Part shown: positions 8,625 to 17,043 of the stretch, piece after piece
How the letters are laid out: each line of letters begins with the position of its first letter
Numbering within the stretch: the first letter of the stretch is position 1
DNA from: Microbulbifer okhotskensis
GTDB taxonomy: Bacteria > Pseudomonadota > Gammaproteobacteria > Pseudomonadales > Cellvibrionaceae
Reading direction: 5' to 3'
Assembly: GCF_023895975.1 (NCBI RefSeq)
Contig: NZ_JALBWM010000004.1
Span: 1 to 64,000 of the forward strand
DNA length: 64,000 nt
Position numbers and translations under genes: made by a program
Notes under the pieces: generated by a model
Told to the model about the DNA's origin: nothing
What the model saw: the letters and a program-made list of their open reading frames with translations, nothing else
Databases searched by the model: none

Positions 8625-9194
8625 TCAACGCTTAGCAGAGTAGGGATCTTCTGCATTCAAATAAGCTAAAATATCCGCTTTATGTTCTTGTGAATATAAC
8701 CATTCGCGAACTTCTTTCATCTTACTGTATAGTTCATTGCCAAATTTGCTTCTATATATCTCAGAAAATGTCTCTTGTGCTTTACTTTCCCTGATTTGCA
8801 TTTGCCATTCATGTGTCACAAGAAAATTCAATGAGCCCGCAAGTCCCTCCGTCTTCAGTAATTCCCACTCTCCCTTATCCAGCCAAATACCACCAACTGC
8901 CGGACTATAATCTAAACGGTGTTCGCTACCAGCCTGTATCCTGATTTTTTGCATAATCACACCAGCGATAGGACATAAAATGGCCCGCTTGGTATCCTCT
9001 GCGGCTACTTCACTAAGTGTCTCCATATCGAGATTATCACTAAACTGATAATCAGGATTTTGGCGCTTCCATGCCAGGAAATCCTCAATCAAAATCCAGT
9101 TTCCCCTACAGAATGAACAAGTGTGCACATTTAGTCGGGCTTCGATAAAGCCCGGTTCAAGAACACCACTTTTGCAACTGGTACAGCTTTTCAT
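8625..9194 (-). CDS. TFIIB-type zinc-ribbon protein
   Basis: 189 residues. The N-terminus carries 'CTSCKSGVLEPG' (residues 4-15) and 'TCSFCRGNWI' (about 26-35), two CxxC knuckles of the zf-TFIIB/COG3809 zinc ribbon. A second ribbon-like half follows around residues 74-110 ('CPIAGVIMQKI' then 'GGIWLDKGEWELL'), where the first knuckle has lost a cysteine and the second is replaced by the typical G-x-W-L-D segment. Proteins of this type are common, small and functionally uncharacterised. It sits in the AT-rich stretch upstream of the DUF4274-like gene. Confidence 0.78.
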   Translation of the reverse strand: MKSCTSCKSGVLEPGFIEARLNVHTCSFCRGNWILIEDFLAWKRQNPDYQFSDNLDMETLSEVAAEDTKRAILCPIAGVIMQKIRIQAGSEHRLDYSPAVGGIWLDKGEWELLKTEGLAGSLNFLVTHEWQMQIRESKAQETFSEIYRSKFGNELYSKMKEVREWLYSQEHKADILAYLNAEDPYSAKR

Positions 9195-9567
9195 AACGAT
9201 CCAACTCTAAATTTTAATACCATCGGCACTTCTTATACCGGCGGACTTATCTAAGGAGCTTCTCAATAATCCCGTAACTTTCAGAGGCATCACGGAATTA
9301 TTCAGAGGCCTCTAATGGTACTGATGATGGTTGGACAACATAAAGAATATGGTATTTGATGCAATCATTATCATCATTTAGCTATCACTAATAGAATAAC
9401 ATTGAATTAATATTTTGATAATTAATCAATGGGTAATTGGACGCCCGTAAATCGAACCTTTAAAGCAATCCCAGCAGATATAGTCCAGACAAACCAAATC
9501 GGTTTGTCTGGACTATAGGGTTCAGCGCTTATAATTTTTATTCGCCAAACGCTTTATTAAAAAATTA
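9195..9567. other. intergenic, contains a long perfect hairpin
   Basis: About 370 AT-rich bases between the zinc-ribbon gene and the end of the flotillin operon. The hairpin at 9479-9517 is the only clear element. No gene is supported. Confidence 0.55.
9479..9517 (-). terminator. 17-bp perfect hairpin after the flotillin operon
   Basis: TATAGTCCAGACAAACC pairs perfectly with its reverse complement around the loop AAATC. It lies 51 bases beyond the flotillin stop, the expected place for the operon terminator. There is no T-run on either side, so it may stabilise the 3' end or bind a protein rather than act as a classical intrinsic terminator. Confidence 0.5.
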
Positions 9568-11277
9568 TTATTTTTCAGTCTCGACTGATGTATTAAGATT
9601 ACCAACTCCGGCCTCTTTTAGCAGGGAGTCCACCAGTGGTGCCATAGCGCGGTGCTTAAGGGCACTGCCTACCAGGGCTTCAGGTAAACTCTGGCTCCTG
9701 GCTTCAGCATCACCGTCGAGAATGCCCGTAGATGCGCGACCGTCAACGCCATTGAGACCTTCGACGGAAATAATCTTCATACCCTCAATCCTCTCCATCG
9801 GCTTGACGCTCTCACGAATAATATTGGGAAGATTTTCGTGCAAACTGAGTACTTGCTTAAGAGCAATTTGAGCTTCGTTCAGGCTGTTGTAGGCTTCGTT
9901 CATCAAGCGCTGGCCTTCAGCATCTACCGCATACTTTTCACGGTCTGCCTCAACCTTGATACGAATCGCTTCGGCCTCAGCAGAAGCTTGCAGACGCAGG
10001 GCCTCAGCCTTATCCTCAGCTGCTGATTTTTCCGCTTCTGCCATCACCTTGATACCGGTGGCCTGACGTTCAGCAACTTTCTGTGCTTCAATAATTTCAA
10101 TACGCTTGTCACGCTCGGCGACCTCAACATCTTTAGCCGTGCGGACCTGTTCCTCGGCTTTTACTGCTTCGGCCAGGGCTACGTTGGCCTGCTGATCTGC
10201 CAAAGATTGCTCTTTGGATTTCTCGGCAACCGCAATCGCGCGTTCTTGTTCAGCTATCTCAACGGATTTCTGTTTGGAAATACGCTGCTCATCCAAAATT
10301 CGCGCACGCTCGATTTCCTGCTCCTCCAGGCGGCGCTCCTTTTCAATTTCAAGCAGTTTGGTGGCCTGCTCAGCAGCAATTTGCGACTGACTTACCTCGC
10401 GCTGGGCTTCAATCTCCGCTTTGCGCGCAGCGCGCTCCTGTTCAGCCAGCTCACGGGCAATATCCGCTTTTTGTGCGGCTTCGCGATTTTCCAGTTCGCG
10501 CTGCTGTTCCAGGTGGGCGTAGCGTTTTTCTTTGTCGATCTCCAGTTTTTGGCGCTCAGCTTCGAGATTTTTCGTCTCGATCTGCACCATGGTTTCTTGC
10601 TCGACGTCATTAACTTCCTTGCGACGCGCTTCGATAGAGCGGGTCATACTGGCAAGGCCTTCGGCATCAAACACGTTGTCCTGATTAAAGAATTCTTTGT
10701 GGGTCTGGTCCAAACCCGTCAGCGAGACCGCCTCCAGTTCCAAACCGTTCTTCAGCAAGTCTTCAGACACTACCTGCTGCACTTTCTGGACAAACTGGCT
10801 GCGCTGTTCATGCAACTCGGCCATTTCCATTTCCGCTGCCACCGAACGCAGGGCATCGACAAACTTACCCTCAATCATTTCCTTGAGGGCATCCGGGTCA
10901 AGCGTACGCAGGCCCAGAGTTTGAGCAGCGTTGGCAATGGCATCTATATCCGGCTTCACCCGCAGGTAGAATTCAGCCAGTACATCTACGCGCATACGAT
11001 CCTTGGTGATCAATGCCAGATGCTCTTTGCGTGAAACCGCAAGCCGCAGAGTATTCATATTCACTGCAATAATTTCATGCAAAACTGGCAGCACCAAAGC
11101 ACCGCCATTCATAATGACCTTTTGCCCCCCCATACCGGTGCGTACAAAGGAACGCTCCTTGGAGGCACGCGTGTACAGCCTTGCAAAAATGGTTCCGGTG
11201 ACAATTAAGGCGACCAGTACAGCACCGGCAATAAACACTATGACGGGAAGGTTTCCTATCACTGCTAGATTCTCCAT
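9568..11277 (-). CDS. yqiK: flotillin-family SPFH protein (YqiK/FloT-like)
   Basis: 569 residues. One N-terminal membrane segment (about residues 11-33), then an SPFH/band-7 domain (about 40-220), then a long Glu/Ala/Lys-rich coiled coil (about 225-445) with the repeated AE-type heptads of flotillins, and a short C-terminal tail. Flotillins oligomerise in membrane microdomains and affect membrane fluidity and complex assembly. It abuts yqiJ without a gap (yqiJ stop ends at 11278, start here at 11277), the same gene pair as E. coli yqiJK and Bacillus yuaF-floT. Last gene of the operon. Confidence 0.93.
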   Translation of the reverse strand: MENLAVIGNLPVIVFIAGAVLVALIVTGTIFARLYTRASKERSFVRTGMGGQKVIMNGGALVLPVLHEIIAVNMNTLRLAVSRKEHLALITKDRMRVDVLAEFYLRVKPDIDAIANAAQTLGLRTLDPDALKEMIEGKFVDALRSVAAEMEMAELHEQRSQFVQKVQQVVSEDLLKNGLELEAVSLTGLDQTHKEFFNQDNVFDAEGLASMTRSIEARRKEVNDVEQETMVQIETKNLEAERQKLEIDKEKRYAHLEQQRELENREAAQKADIARELAEQERAARKAEIEAQREVSQSQIAAEQATKLLEIEKERRLEEQEIERARILDEQRISKQKSVEIAEQERAIAVAEKSKEQSLADQQANVALAEAVKAEEQVRTAKDVEVAERDKRIEIIEAQKVAERQATGIKVMAEAEKSAAEDKAEALRLQASAEAEAIRIKVEADREKYAVDAEGQRLMNEAYNSLNEAQIALKQVLSLHENLPNIIRESVKPMERIEGMKIISVEGLNGVDGRASTGILDGDAEARSQSLPEALVGSALKHRAMAPLVDSLLKEAGVGNLNTSVETEK

Positions 11278-11931
11278 TTAGTTGTTTTCCATCAGGTGTT
11301 GGCTGGTCGGGCGGGTTACATGAAAATGCGCTCCCAATTCCTCTACCAGTAACACCTTTTCCCCCTGGTTAAATGTTTCACTTGTATCCGGCTCCACCAT
11401 CACATAGTGAGTGGTGCCGTACTCATCACTAAAGCGCGCCTCCGCCGGCGAGCCAGCTTCAGCTTTGCCAATGGTAATTATTGCGATACGGCCAATAAAG
11501 GAATCTCTTCCCACCGCTTCACTTTCATCACCGATGGCAAAACGCCGCAAAATATTGCCTACGAAGCGAACCTGCGGCAACGCCAGAAAAATAACGCCTA
11601 ACGCCAACAGACCACCTGGCAATAAAAACCCAAAAATGGACTCTAAGAGCATCTGGATGATCAGACCTGTTGCACCAAAGCTAACCAGGAATGTCACCAG
11701 TAAGATAAGGGCGGGTACCTCACCAAAACGCAGCCAGCCTAGTAATTTTGTCAAGCCGCCAGAAAGTCCGGTATCCGGTACGTCCACTTCAAAATCTGGC
11801 AGTAGGTTGTCGAGCAAATCTGAAATACCAATGCCAATCAATGTCATCACGCCTTCAAGCAGCGCTATCATAAACATTAAAACCAGCGCGCCGGTAAAAA
11901 GCAGATTCTGGTCTTGTAATAAAAATACCAT
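11278..11931 (-). CDS. yqiJ: YqiJ-like inner-membrane protein with OB domain
   Basis: 217 residues. Three hydrophobic segments (about residues 10-37, 70-93 and 95-118) precede a soluble C-terminal OB-fold region (about 145-205) of the NfeD/YqiJ type. Proteins of this class accompany flotillins and are thought to help organise them. The start ATG shares one base with the upstream pspA stop (TGATG), and the stop touches the flotillin start, so the three are translationally coupled. Confidence 0.88.
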   Translation of the reverse strand: MVFLLQDQNLLFTGALVLMFMIALLEGVMTLIGIGISDLLDNLLPDFEVDVPDTGLSGGLTKLLGWLRFGEVPALILLVTFLVSFGATGLIIQMLLESIFGFLLPGGLLALGVIFLALPQVRFVGNILRRFAIGDESEAVGRDSFIGRIAIITIGKAEAGSPAEARFSDEYGTTHYVMVEPDTSETFNQGEKVLLVEELGAHFHVTRPTSQHLMENN

Positions 11932-12593
11932 CAGGCCCCCGACTTAATTTTGGCTAAACGCTCCTTGATGCAGTTGTTTCGCGCAAGCTCCTCGAGTTCC
12001 GCCAGCTTGCTTGCATCTATATTACAGCGGGAGGTCGATATACCGGTATGCCCAAGTGCCCGATTGAAGGCATCAGTGGCCTGCTCTACCTGAACTCCCG
12101 TTTTTCGGCTGCTGCCAGGGCCGTCACCAATAACACCTTTTCTCATGTGCTCATTGGCTTGGATAAATTCCTGTAACTGCTCACGCATTTCACGTTTTTT
12201 ACCTTGCAGTGCACTGAGGTAAGAATTGAGTTCCTGCATTTCTACATCATTTTCACTAATGGCTTTTTCCAGCACCGGCAGTTGTGCCTCGATGTCCATT
12301 TGTTTGGCAATAGCAACCTCGGCCAAATCATCCCGCTCTTCTTTCACTGCGGTTTCAATTTGTACTGTCAGCGCGCCGTGGCGAGAATTTTCATCGTTTA
12401 GTGCTTTGCCATTAAGATATTTTGCCGCTTCCACTTTACCTAGTTGACCTCGCACATCAGCGATAGCATCTTCGATCTCTCTGATTGCCTGCTCCATCAT
12501 CAACTCTGGCGTAGAGGTTTCAACCGACTCTACTACCGCATTGGCAGACGCCGAAATCAAGCGCGAAATACGTTTGATAAGTCCCTCCCCCAT
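11931..12593 (-). CDS. PspA/IM30-family protein
   Basis: About 220 residues, almost entirely alpha-helical and charged, with the N-terminal amphipathic helix 'GLIKRISRLISASANAVV' that in PspA binds membranes. PspA proteins stabilise stressed membranes by ESCRT-III-like assembly. A C-terminal extension 'RNNCIKERLAKIKSG' follows the coiled coil. The ATG at 12593 is preferred to an upstream in-frame start because AGAAGGG lies about eight bases before it. Linking PspA with YqiJ and flotillin in one operon makes a membrane-integrity role likely. Confidence 0.85.
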   Translation of the reverse strand: MGEGLIKRISRLISASANAVVESVETSTPELMMEQAIREIEDAIADVRGQLGKVEAAKYLNGKALNDENSRHGALTVQIETAVKEERDDLAEVAIAKQMDIEAQLPVLEKAISENDVEMQELNSYLSALQGKKREMREQLQEFIQANEHMRKGVIGDGPGSSRKTGVQVEQATDAFNRALGHTGISTSRCNIDASKLAELEELARNNCIKERLAKIKSGA

Positions 12594-12642
12594 AATTAAA
12601 TCCCTTCTTCTCACTAAAAAATAAAATAGCGTTAATCACTAT

Positions 12643-13098
12643 TTAATCGGCAGTTTCCAACTCCAACCGATGTCGAATTTTCTCCGCCGTTTCGCGGTGG
12701 ATACTGCGCGGAACCCCCTGGCGAGACAGGAGTACCATTTTTTCCAGGAAAGCATCAACGGCAGGCAGGAGATTTCTCTCCAGTACTGGCGCAATAGGCT
12801 CACAGTCGGTGCTGTTATGCACTACTGCCGCACTTTCTGCGAGCAACTCCAATACGGCTTCAATCAAAAGGCTACGTTGACTTTCCTCCAGGTAGCGCGC
12901 TTTTAATGGAAGCAGGGCTTCAGCTGAGGAAAGGTAAGCCTGGACCGAATTCACTTGCCTGGTCGAGTCTCTCGCCATAGCAATTAACTCACGCACTTTT
13001 TCACTTTGTGTGATTGCCCCATTGCGGTCAATCGACATTAAGTAGTTGTAGTCAACTGCCGACAATCGCGCCGAAATAGACTGGGATTTATTGAGCAT
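12643..13098 (-). CDS. putative ribbon-helix-helix regulator of the flotillin operon
   Basis: About 151 residues. The N-terminal 45 residues ('SISARLSAVDYNYLMSI' then 'TQSEKVRELIAMA') have the strand-helix-helix pattern of RHH DNA-binding proteins. The remaining 100 residues are helical and unrecognised. GGGAG lies just before the ATG at 13098; an upstream in-frame start is rejected because it would begin inside the operator region. It is the first gene of the pspA-yqiJ-flotillin operon, and three GTATAC/TGTACA-type palindromes overlap the promoter directly upstream, so autoregulation is likely. The regulator role is inference from fold pattern and operator placement. Confidence 0.6.
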   Translation of the reverse strand: MLNKSQSISARLSAVDYNYLMSIDRNGAITQSEKVRELIAMARDSTRQVNSVQAYLSSAEALLPLKARYLEESQRSLLIEAVLELLAESAAVVHNSTDCEPIAPVLERNLLPAVDAFLEKMVLLSRQGVPRSIHRETAEKIRHRLELETAD

Positions 13099-13117
13099 AT
13101 CGCTCCCTTTCTTACCA

Positions 13118-13154
13118 TGTATACAAATGTACACAACCGTATACTACAGGTCAA
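13118..13154 (-). promoter_or_regulatory. flotillin-operon promoter overlapped by three palindromic sites
   Basis: Minus strand: TTGACC (13149-13154), 17-bp spacer, TACATT (13126-13131). Three short palindromes lie here: GTATAC (13139-13144) in the spacer, TGTACA (13128-13133) over the -10, and TGTATACA (13118-13125) at the expected transcription start. Their centres are 9 and 11 bp apart, about one helical turn, as expected for cooperative binding of RHH dimers. The first downstream gene encodes a putative RHH protein. Confidence 0.6.
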
Positions 13155-14014
13155 TATATAGACGGGGAAAAGGCCTGCACCGAAGAGTCTTTTCATCAAA
13201 AGAAAAATTCCGGCACCTTTAACCATTAAATTAAACCTCAGTTATAAAAGCAATTACACGCTCTGACAATAGGAGACTTATGGGAAAGGCCAGTGCCGAT
13301 TAATAGATCCAATGAACAGGGCAGTAGCAAACAACAGTAATTTTACCTATTTCAAGAAAACCTTAGCCTTTATATTGATAACTATAAAATCAGCCATTAT
13401 CTCCACTAAACGTCAGGGACTTCTGATACCAGCAGTTATATTGCGTAACGAACTTTTAGTAGTTTTTGGATTTACTGGGATCGTTCAAAAAACTACCTAA
13501 ATGTCCCCTAATTTTATACTGCTTGATAAAACTAAGAATATTCTACTGGCCCACAGTCGACGATTAACATTTCAACAGAGAGAAAATTGTTTTAAAACAT
13601 CACAGCCTTTGAAAAGCGATTGAAAACAGCTGGCAATTATCTTAAAGGAAAAACGACGTAATGTGACTGGGTTCGGACAGCTTTCTATTGGCAGTATCGA
13701 ATGTTTGATACATATTTATGACACTGAAACTAATCATCCGAGTATCGAAAATTTCACTTTTGGTATGAACACTCGTTTCGCCAAGATTCCGAAGAGCGCG
13801 CCTCACTAACCTTCCTCGGAGTTATCAACCACTCGCCCCTGCCAGACCTCACTCTACCGAGCGACCACTTTACAAGAAGCACTTGCTCCTGTTAGTTGTA
13901 CTCACCCAAAGTCTGAATGCAGTGCCCGTCAGGCCCCTTGATGTACCACCGGGCACCATAACAATAACTACACCCCCAGGGCATAAAAGCGTACTGGCGG
14001 AACTAAGGTAGCCA
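13155..14014. other. long intergenic region, no supported gene
   Basis: About 860 bases between the divergently transcribed flotillin operon and the tldD cluster. A 62-codon frame at 13312-13500 has no Shine-Dalgarno and no protein character. I could not pick a convincing promoter for the tldD cluster by eye. Confidence 0.5.
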
Positions 14015-15646
14015 ATGGAAAGAAGAAAATTCCTCAAGATCGCCGGCGTCGGCTCCAGTGGTCTTTTACTGCCACTACAAGGTATGCAAGTCAGTGCAGA
14101 GCAGTTGCTCAACGAGGGCATGCACAGTTCTCACAAGCGGCACTTGGCGGACGTGGTTCTAAATACAGCGCGCAAGGCCGGTGCCAGCTATACCGATGTG
14201 CGCATCGGCCGCTATCTCAACCAGTACGTGATGACCCGCGAAACCAATGTCGAGGATATCGTCAATACAGAATCCCTCGGCGCTGGTATCCGCGTAATAG
14301 CCAACGGCACCTGGGGTTTTTCCGCCACCAATGATCTAACTGCCGACGGCGTTGCCCGCGCCGCACGCCAGGCCGTCGCTGTGGCCAAGGCCAATGCTAA
14401 GTACCAGACCGAACCGGTGCGCTTAGCGCCAGTTAAAGGTGTAGGTGAGGTTTCCTGGCAGACACCGATCAAACAGAATGCCCTGCAAGTGCCCATCAGT
14501 GAAAAAGTCGATTTCCTGATGGATGTTAATAACGGCGCGCTCAAGGCCGGGGCCAGTTATATCCGCTCTTCCCTATATTTGGTCAATGAGCAGAAATACT
14601 TCGCCTCCAGCGATGGTTCCTATATCGATCAGGATATCCACCGCCTCTGGGCACCGATGCAGGTGACGGCCGTAGACAAGAAAAGCGGTGTATTTAAAAC
14701 CCGCAATGGCCTCAGTGATCCGGTGGGTAGAGGCTATGAATACCTGGCCGGGCACGACAAAGACAAAATCCGCGGTCAGACCACCCTCTACAAAGCCTCC
14801 TACGATATGGCCGAGGATGCGATGTTGGCCGCCGAGCAGGCCAAGGCCAAGTTGTCCGCCAAGTCGATCGATCCGGGCAAGTACGACCTAGTACTGGAAC
14901 CCTCACACCTGTGCCTAACCATTCATGAATCTGTGGGACACCCATTGGAGCTGGACCGGGTACTGGGCTACGAGGCCAACTACGCCGGCACTTCCTTTGC
15001 CACCCTGGATAAATGGCGCAGTGGCAAATTCCAGTACGGTAGCGATAAAGTCACCCTGTTCGCCGATAAGGTACAACCCGGCTCCCTCGGCGCCGTCGCC
15101 TACGACGATGAAGGAGTGAAAACCAAGCGCTGGGACCTGGTAAAAGAGGGCGTTCTGGTGAATTACCAAGCCACCCGCGACCAGGTCCATATGATCGACC
15201 AAAAGGAGTCCCACGGCTGCAGCTACGGCGATAGCTGGTCCAGTGTGCAATTCCAGCGTATGCCCAATGTCTCCCTGGCACCGGGTGAGGCAAAGTACTC
15301 GGCCAAAGATATGGTCCGCGATGTGGAAAAAGGGATTTACATCGTCGGGCGCGGCTCCTACTCCATCGACCAACAACGCTACAACTTCCAGTTCGGTGGA
15401 CAGCTGTTCTACGAAATCAAAAACGGCGAGATCGTCGGCCAGGTAGAGGACGTCGCCTATCAGTCCAACACCCAGGAATTCTGGAACTCCTGCTCAGCGA
15501 TCTGTGACAACAGCGATTACCGCTTGGGTGGCACCTTCTTTGATGGCAAGGGCCAGCCAAGCCAGGTGAGCGCGGTGTCCCATGGCTGTTCCACCTCCCG
15601 CTTCGACAAAATCAATGTAATTAATACCAAGCGCAAGATTTCCTGA
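14015..15646 (+). CDS. Tat-exported TldD-family metalloprotease, paralogue 1
   Basis: 543 residues. The N-terminus 'MERRKFLKIAGVGSSG' has a twin-arginine R-R-x-F-L-K motif followed by a hydrophobic stretch, so export by the Tat system is predicted, unlike cytosolic E. coli TldD. The TldD zinc motif HExxxH is present as 'IHESVGHPLELDR' near residue 308. A conserved Cys pair in 'CSAIC' near residue 495 is a candidate for the third ligand. TldD with TldE forms a protease that cleaves unfolded peptides and matures microcin B17. Directly downstream are a TldE-like partner and a second TldD of identical length. Confidence 0.88.
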   Translation: MERRKFLKIAGVGSSGLLLPLQGMQVSAEQLLNEGMHSSHKRHLADVVLNTARKAGASYTDVRIGRYLNQYVMTRETNVEDIVNTESLGAGIRVIANGTWGFSATNDLTADGVARAARQAVAVAKANAKYQTEPVRLAPVKGVGEVSWQTPIKQNALQVPISEKVDFLMDVNNGALKAGASYIRSSLYLVNEQKYFASSDGSYIDQDIHRLWAPMQVTAVDKKSGVFKTRNGLSDPVGRGYEYLAGHDKDKIRGQTTLYKASYDMAEDAMLAAEQAKAKLSAKSIDPGKYDLVLEPSHLCLTIHESVGHPLELDRVLGYEANYAGTSFATLDKWRSGKFQYGSDKVTLFADKVQPGSLGAVAYDDEGVKTKRWDLVKEGVLVNYQATRDQVHMIDQKESHGCSYGDSWSSVQFQRMPNVSLAPGEAKYSAKDMVRDVEKGIYIVGRGSYSIDQQRYNFQFGGQLFYEIKNGEIVGQVEDVAYQSNTQEFWNSCSAICDNSDYRLGGTFFDGKGQPSQVSAVSHGCSTSRFDKINVINTKRKIS

Positions 15647-15684
15647 ACGGCAGCGCACAAGAATAAGTAATTGGAGAAAAGGCA

Positions 15685-17016
15685 ATGGCAATTCTAAGTA
15701 GAAGTGAAGCGAAGCGTATTCTCGATAAGGTTTTAAAATTCAGCCGCGCCAATGAAGCCAGCGCGCAACTAGCCGGCAGCGAAACCGGCAATATTCGCTA
15801 CGCGCGCAACAGTGTTTCCACCAGCGGTATCGTCAACGATATCGAACTGGCCGTTGAGGCCCGTTTCGGTAAAAAATCCGGTGTGGCCACCATCAACGAA
15901 TTCAGCGATGCGTCCCTGGAAAAAGTGATGCGCCGTGCAGAGGAGCTGGCTAAGCTCTCACCGGAAAACCCGGAAGCCATGCCCATGCTGGGCGCACAGA
16001 AGTATGTGAGTGTGGACGGCTATGCCAAGTCTACGGCCGATATCACTCCGGACCAGCGCGCCAAGGCAGCTGCCGACTCCATCATTGCAGCAAAAGAAAA
16101 GAAAGTGGTTGCCGCCGGCTACCTGGAAGATGCGCGCGCCTTTGCTGCAGTCGCCACGACCAAGGGATTGTTCGGCTACCACGCCTCCACGTCCGCTAAC
16201 TTCACCGTCACCATGCGCACCGAAAATGGCCTGGGTTCCGGCTGGGCCGAAAGCGATGTCACCGACTTTGGCACTATGAATACCGGCAGTACTTCCTCCG
16301 TGGCCATCGACAAGGCCGTACTCTCCCAGGAAGCCCGTGCCCTGGAGCCGGGCAAGTACATCGTGATCCTGGAACCTAACGCAGTCTCCGGCCTGGTGGG
16401 TTATATGTTGAGTGGTTTCGATGCACGCAACGCCGATGAGGGCCGCAGCTTTATGAGCAAAAAAGGCGGTGGCAACCGTACCGGTGAGAAGATGTTCGAT
16501 AAGCGCGTGCACTTCTACTCCGACCCCGCCGATCTCAATGTGCCCGCACAGCCCTGGGCCGACGACGACCTTATGCCCTTACAGCGCACCGACTGGATCA
16601 AAGACGGCGTGGTGAAAAATCTGGCGCGTAATCGCTATTGGGCAAAGCAAAGCAAAGGTGAGGTAGTGCCAGAGCCCAACAATCTGATTATGGTCGGCGG
16701 CGATAAAACCACCGAAGAATTGATCAAAAACACCCGCCGCGGCATTTTGGTATCCCGCACCTGGTATATCCGTATGGTCGATCCGCAGTCCATGCTGCTC
16801 ACCGGACTCACCCGCGACGGCACCTTCTATATCGAAAACGGCAAAATCAAATACCCGGTGAAGAACTTTCGCTTTAACGAAAGCCCGGTGATTATGCTCA
16901 ACAATATTGAGGATATGGGCATCCCCCAGCGCGTCGGTATGTGGGGCATGTCCGCCATGATCCCAGCGTTGAAAGTCCGCGACTTTACCTTCAGCAGCCT
17001 TTCCGACGCCGTGTAA
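15685..17016 (+). CDS. TldE/PmbA-type partner without the zinc motif
   Basis: 443 residues of the TldD/PmbA family. At the position of HExxxH it reads 'AVSGLVGYMLSGFDARN', so it lacks zinc ligands, as in TldE (PmbA), the non-catalytic half of the TldD/E heterodimer. No signal peptide is visible, although both flanking TldD paralogues carry Tat signals. It might therefore ride through Tat bound to a partner, or act in the cytosol; sequence cannot decide. GGAG precedes the ATG, and it is separated from its neighbours by only 38 and 27 bases, so the three are one transcription unit. Confidence 0.87.
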   Translation: MAILSRSEAKRILDKVLKFSRANEASAQLAGSETGNIRYARNSVSTSGIVNDIELAVEARFGKKSGVATINEFSDASLEKVMRRAEELAKLSPENPEAMPMLGAQKYVSVDGYAKSTADITPDQRAKAAADSIIAAKEKKVVAAGYLEDARAFAAVATTKGLFGYHASTSANFTVTMRTENGLGSGWAESDVTDFGTMNTGSTSSVAIDKAVLSQEARALEPGKYIVILEPNAVSGLVGYMLSGFDARNADEGRSFMSKKGGGNRTGEKMFDKRVHFYSDPADLNVPAQPWADDDLMPLQRTDWIKDGVVKNLARNRYWAKQSKGEVVPEPNNLIMVGGDKTTEELIKNTRRGILVSRTWYIRMVDPQSMLLTGLTRDGTFYIENGKIKYPVKNFRFNESPVIMLNNIEDMGIPQRVGMWGMSAMIPALKVRDFTFSSLSDAV

Positions 17017-17043
17017 CAGCCCGCACCCATTGAGGAAAATGAA

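Noticed and set aside
10207..11034. 275-codon plus-strand frame across the flotillin gene
   Set aside because: Antisense to the coiled-coil region; its Phe/Leu-rich reading simply mirrors Glu/Lys/Gln codons.
13312..13500. 62-codon frame in the gap before the tldD cluster
   Set aside because: No ribosome-binding site, no hydrophobic or domain pattern beyond chance.
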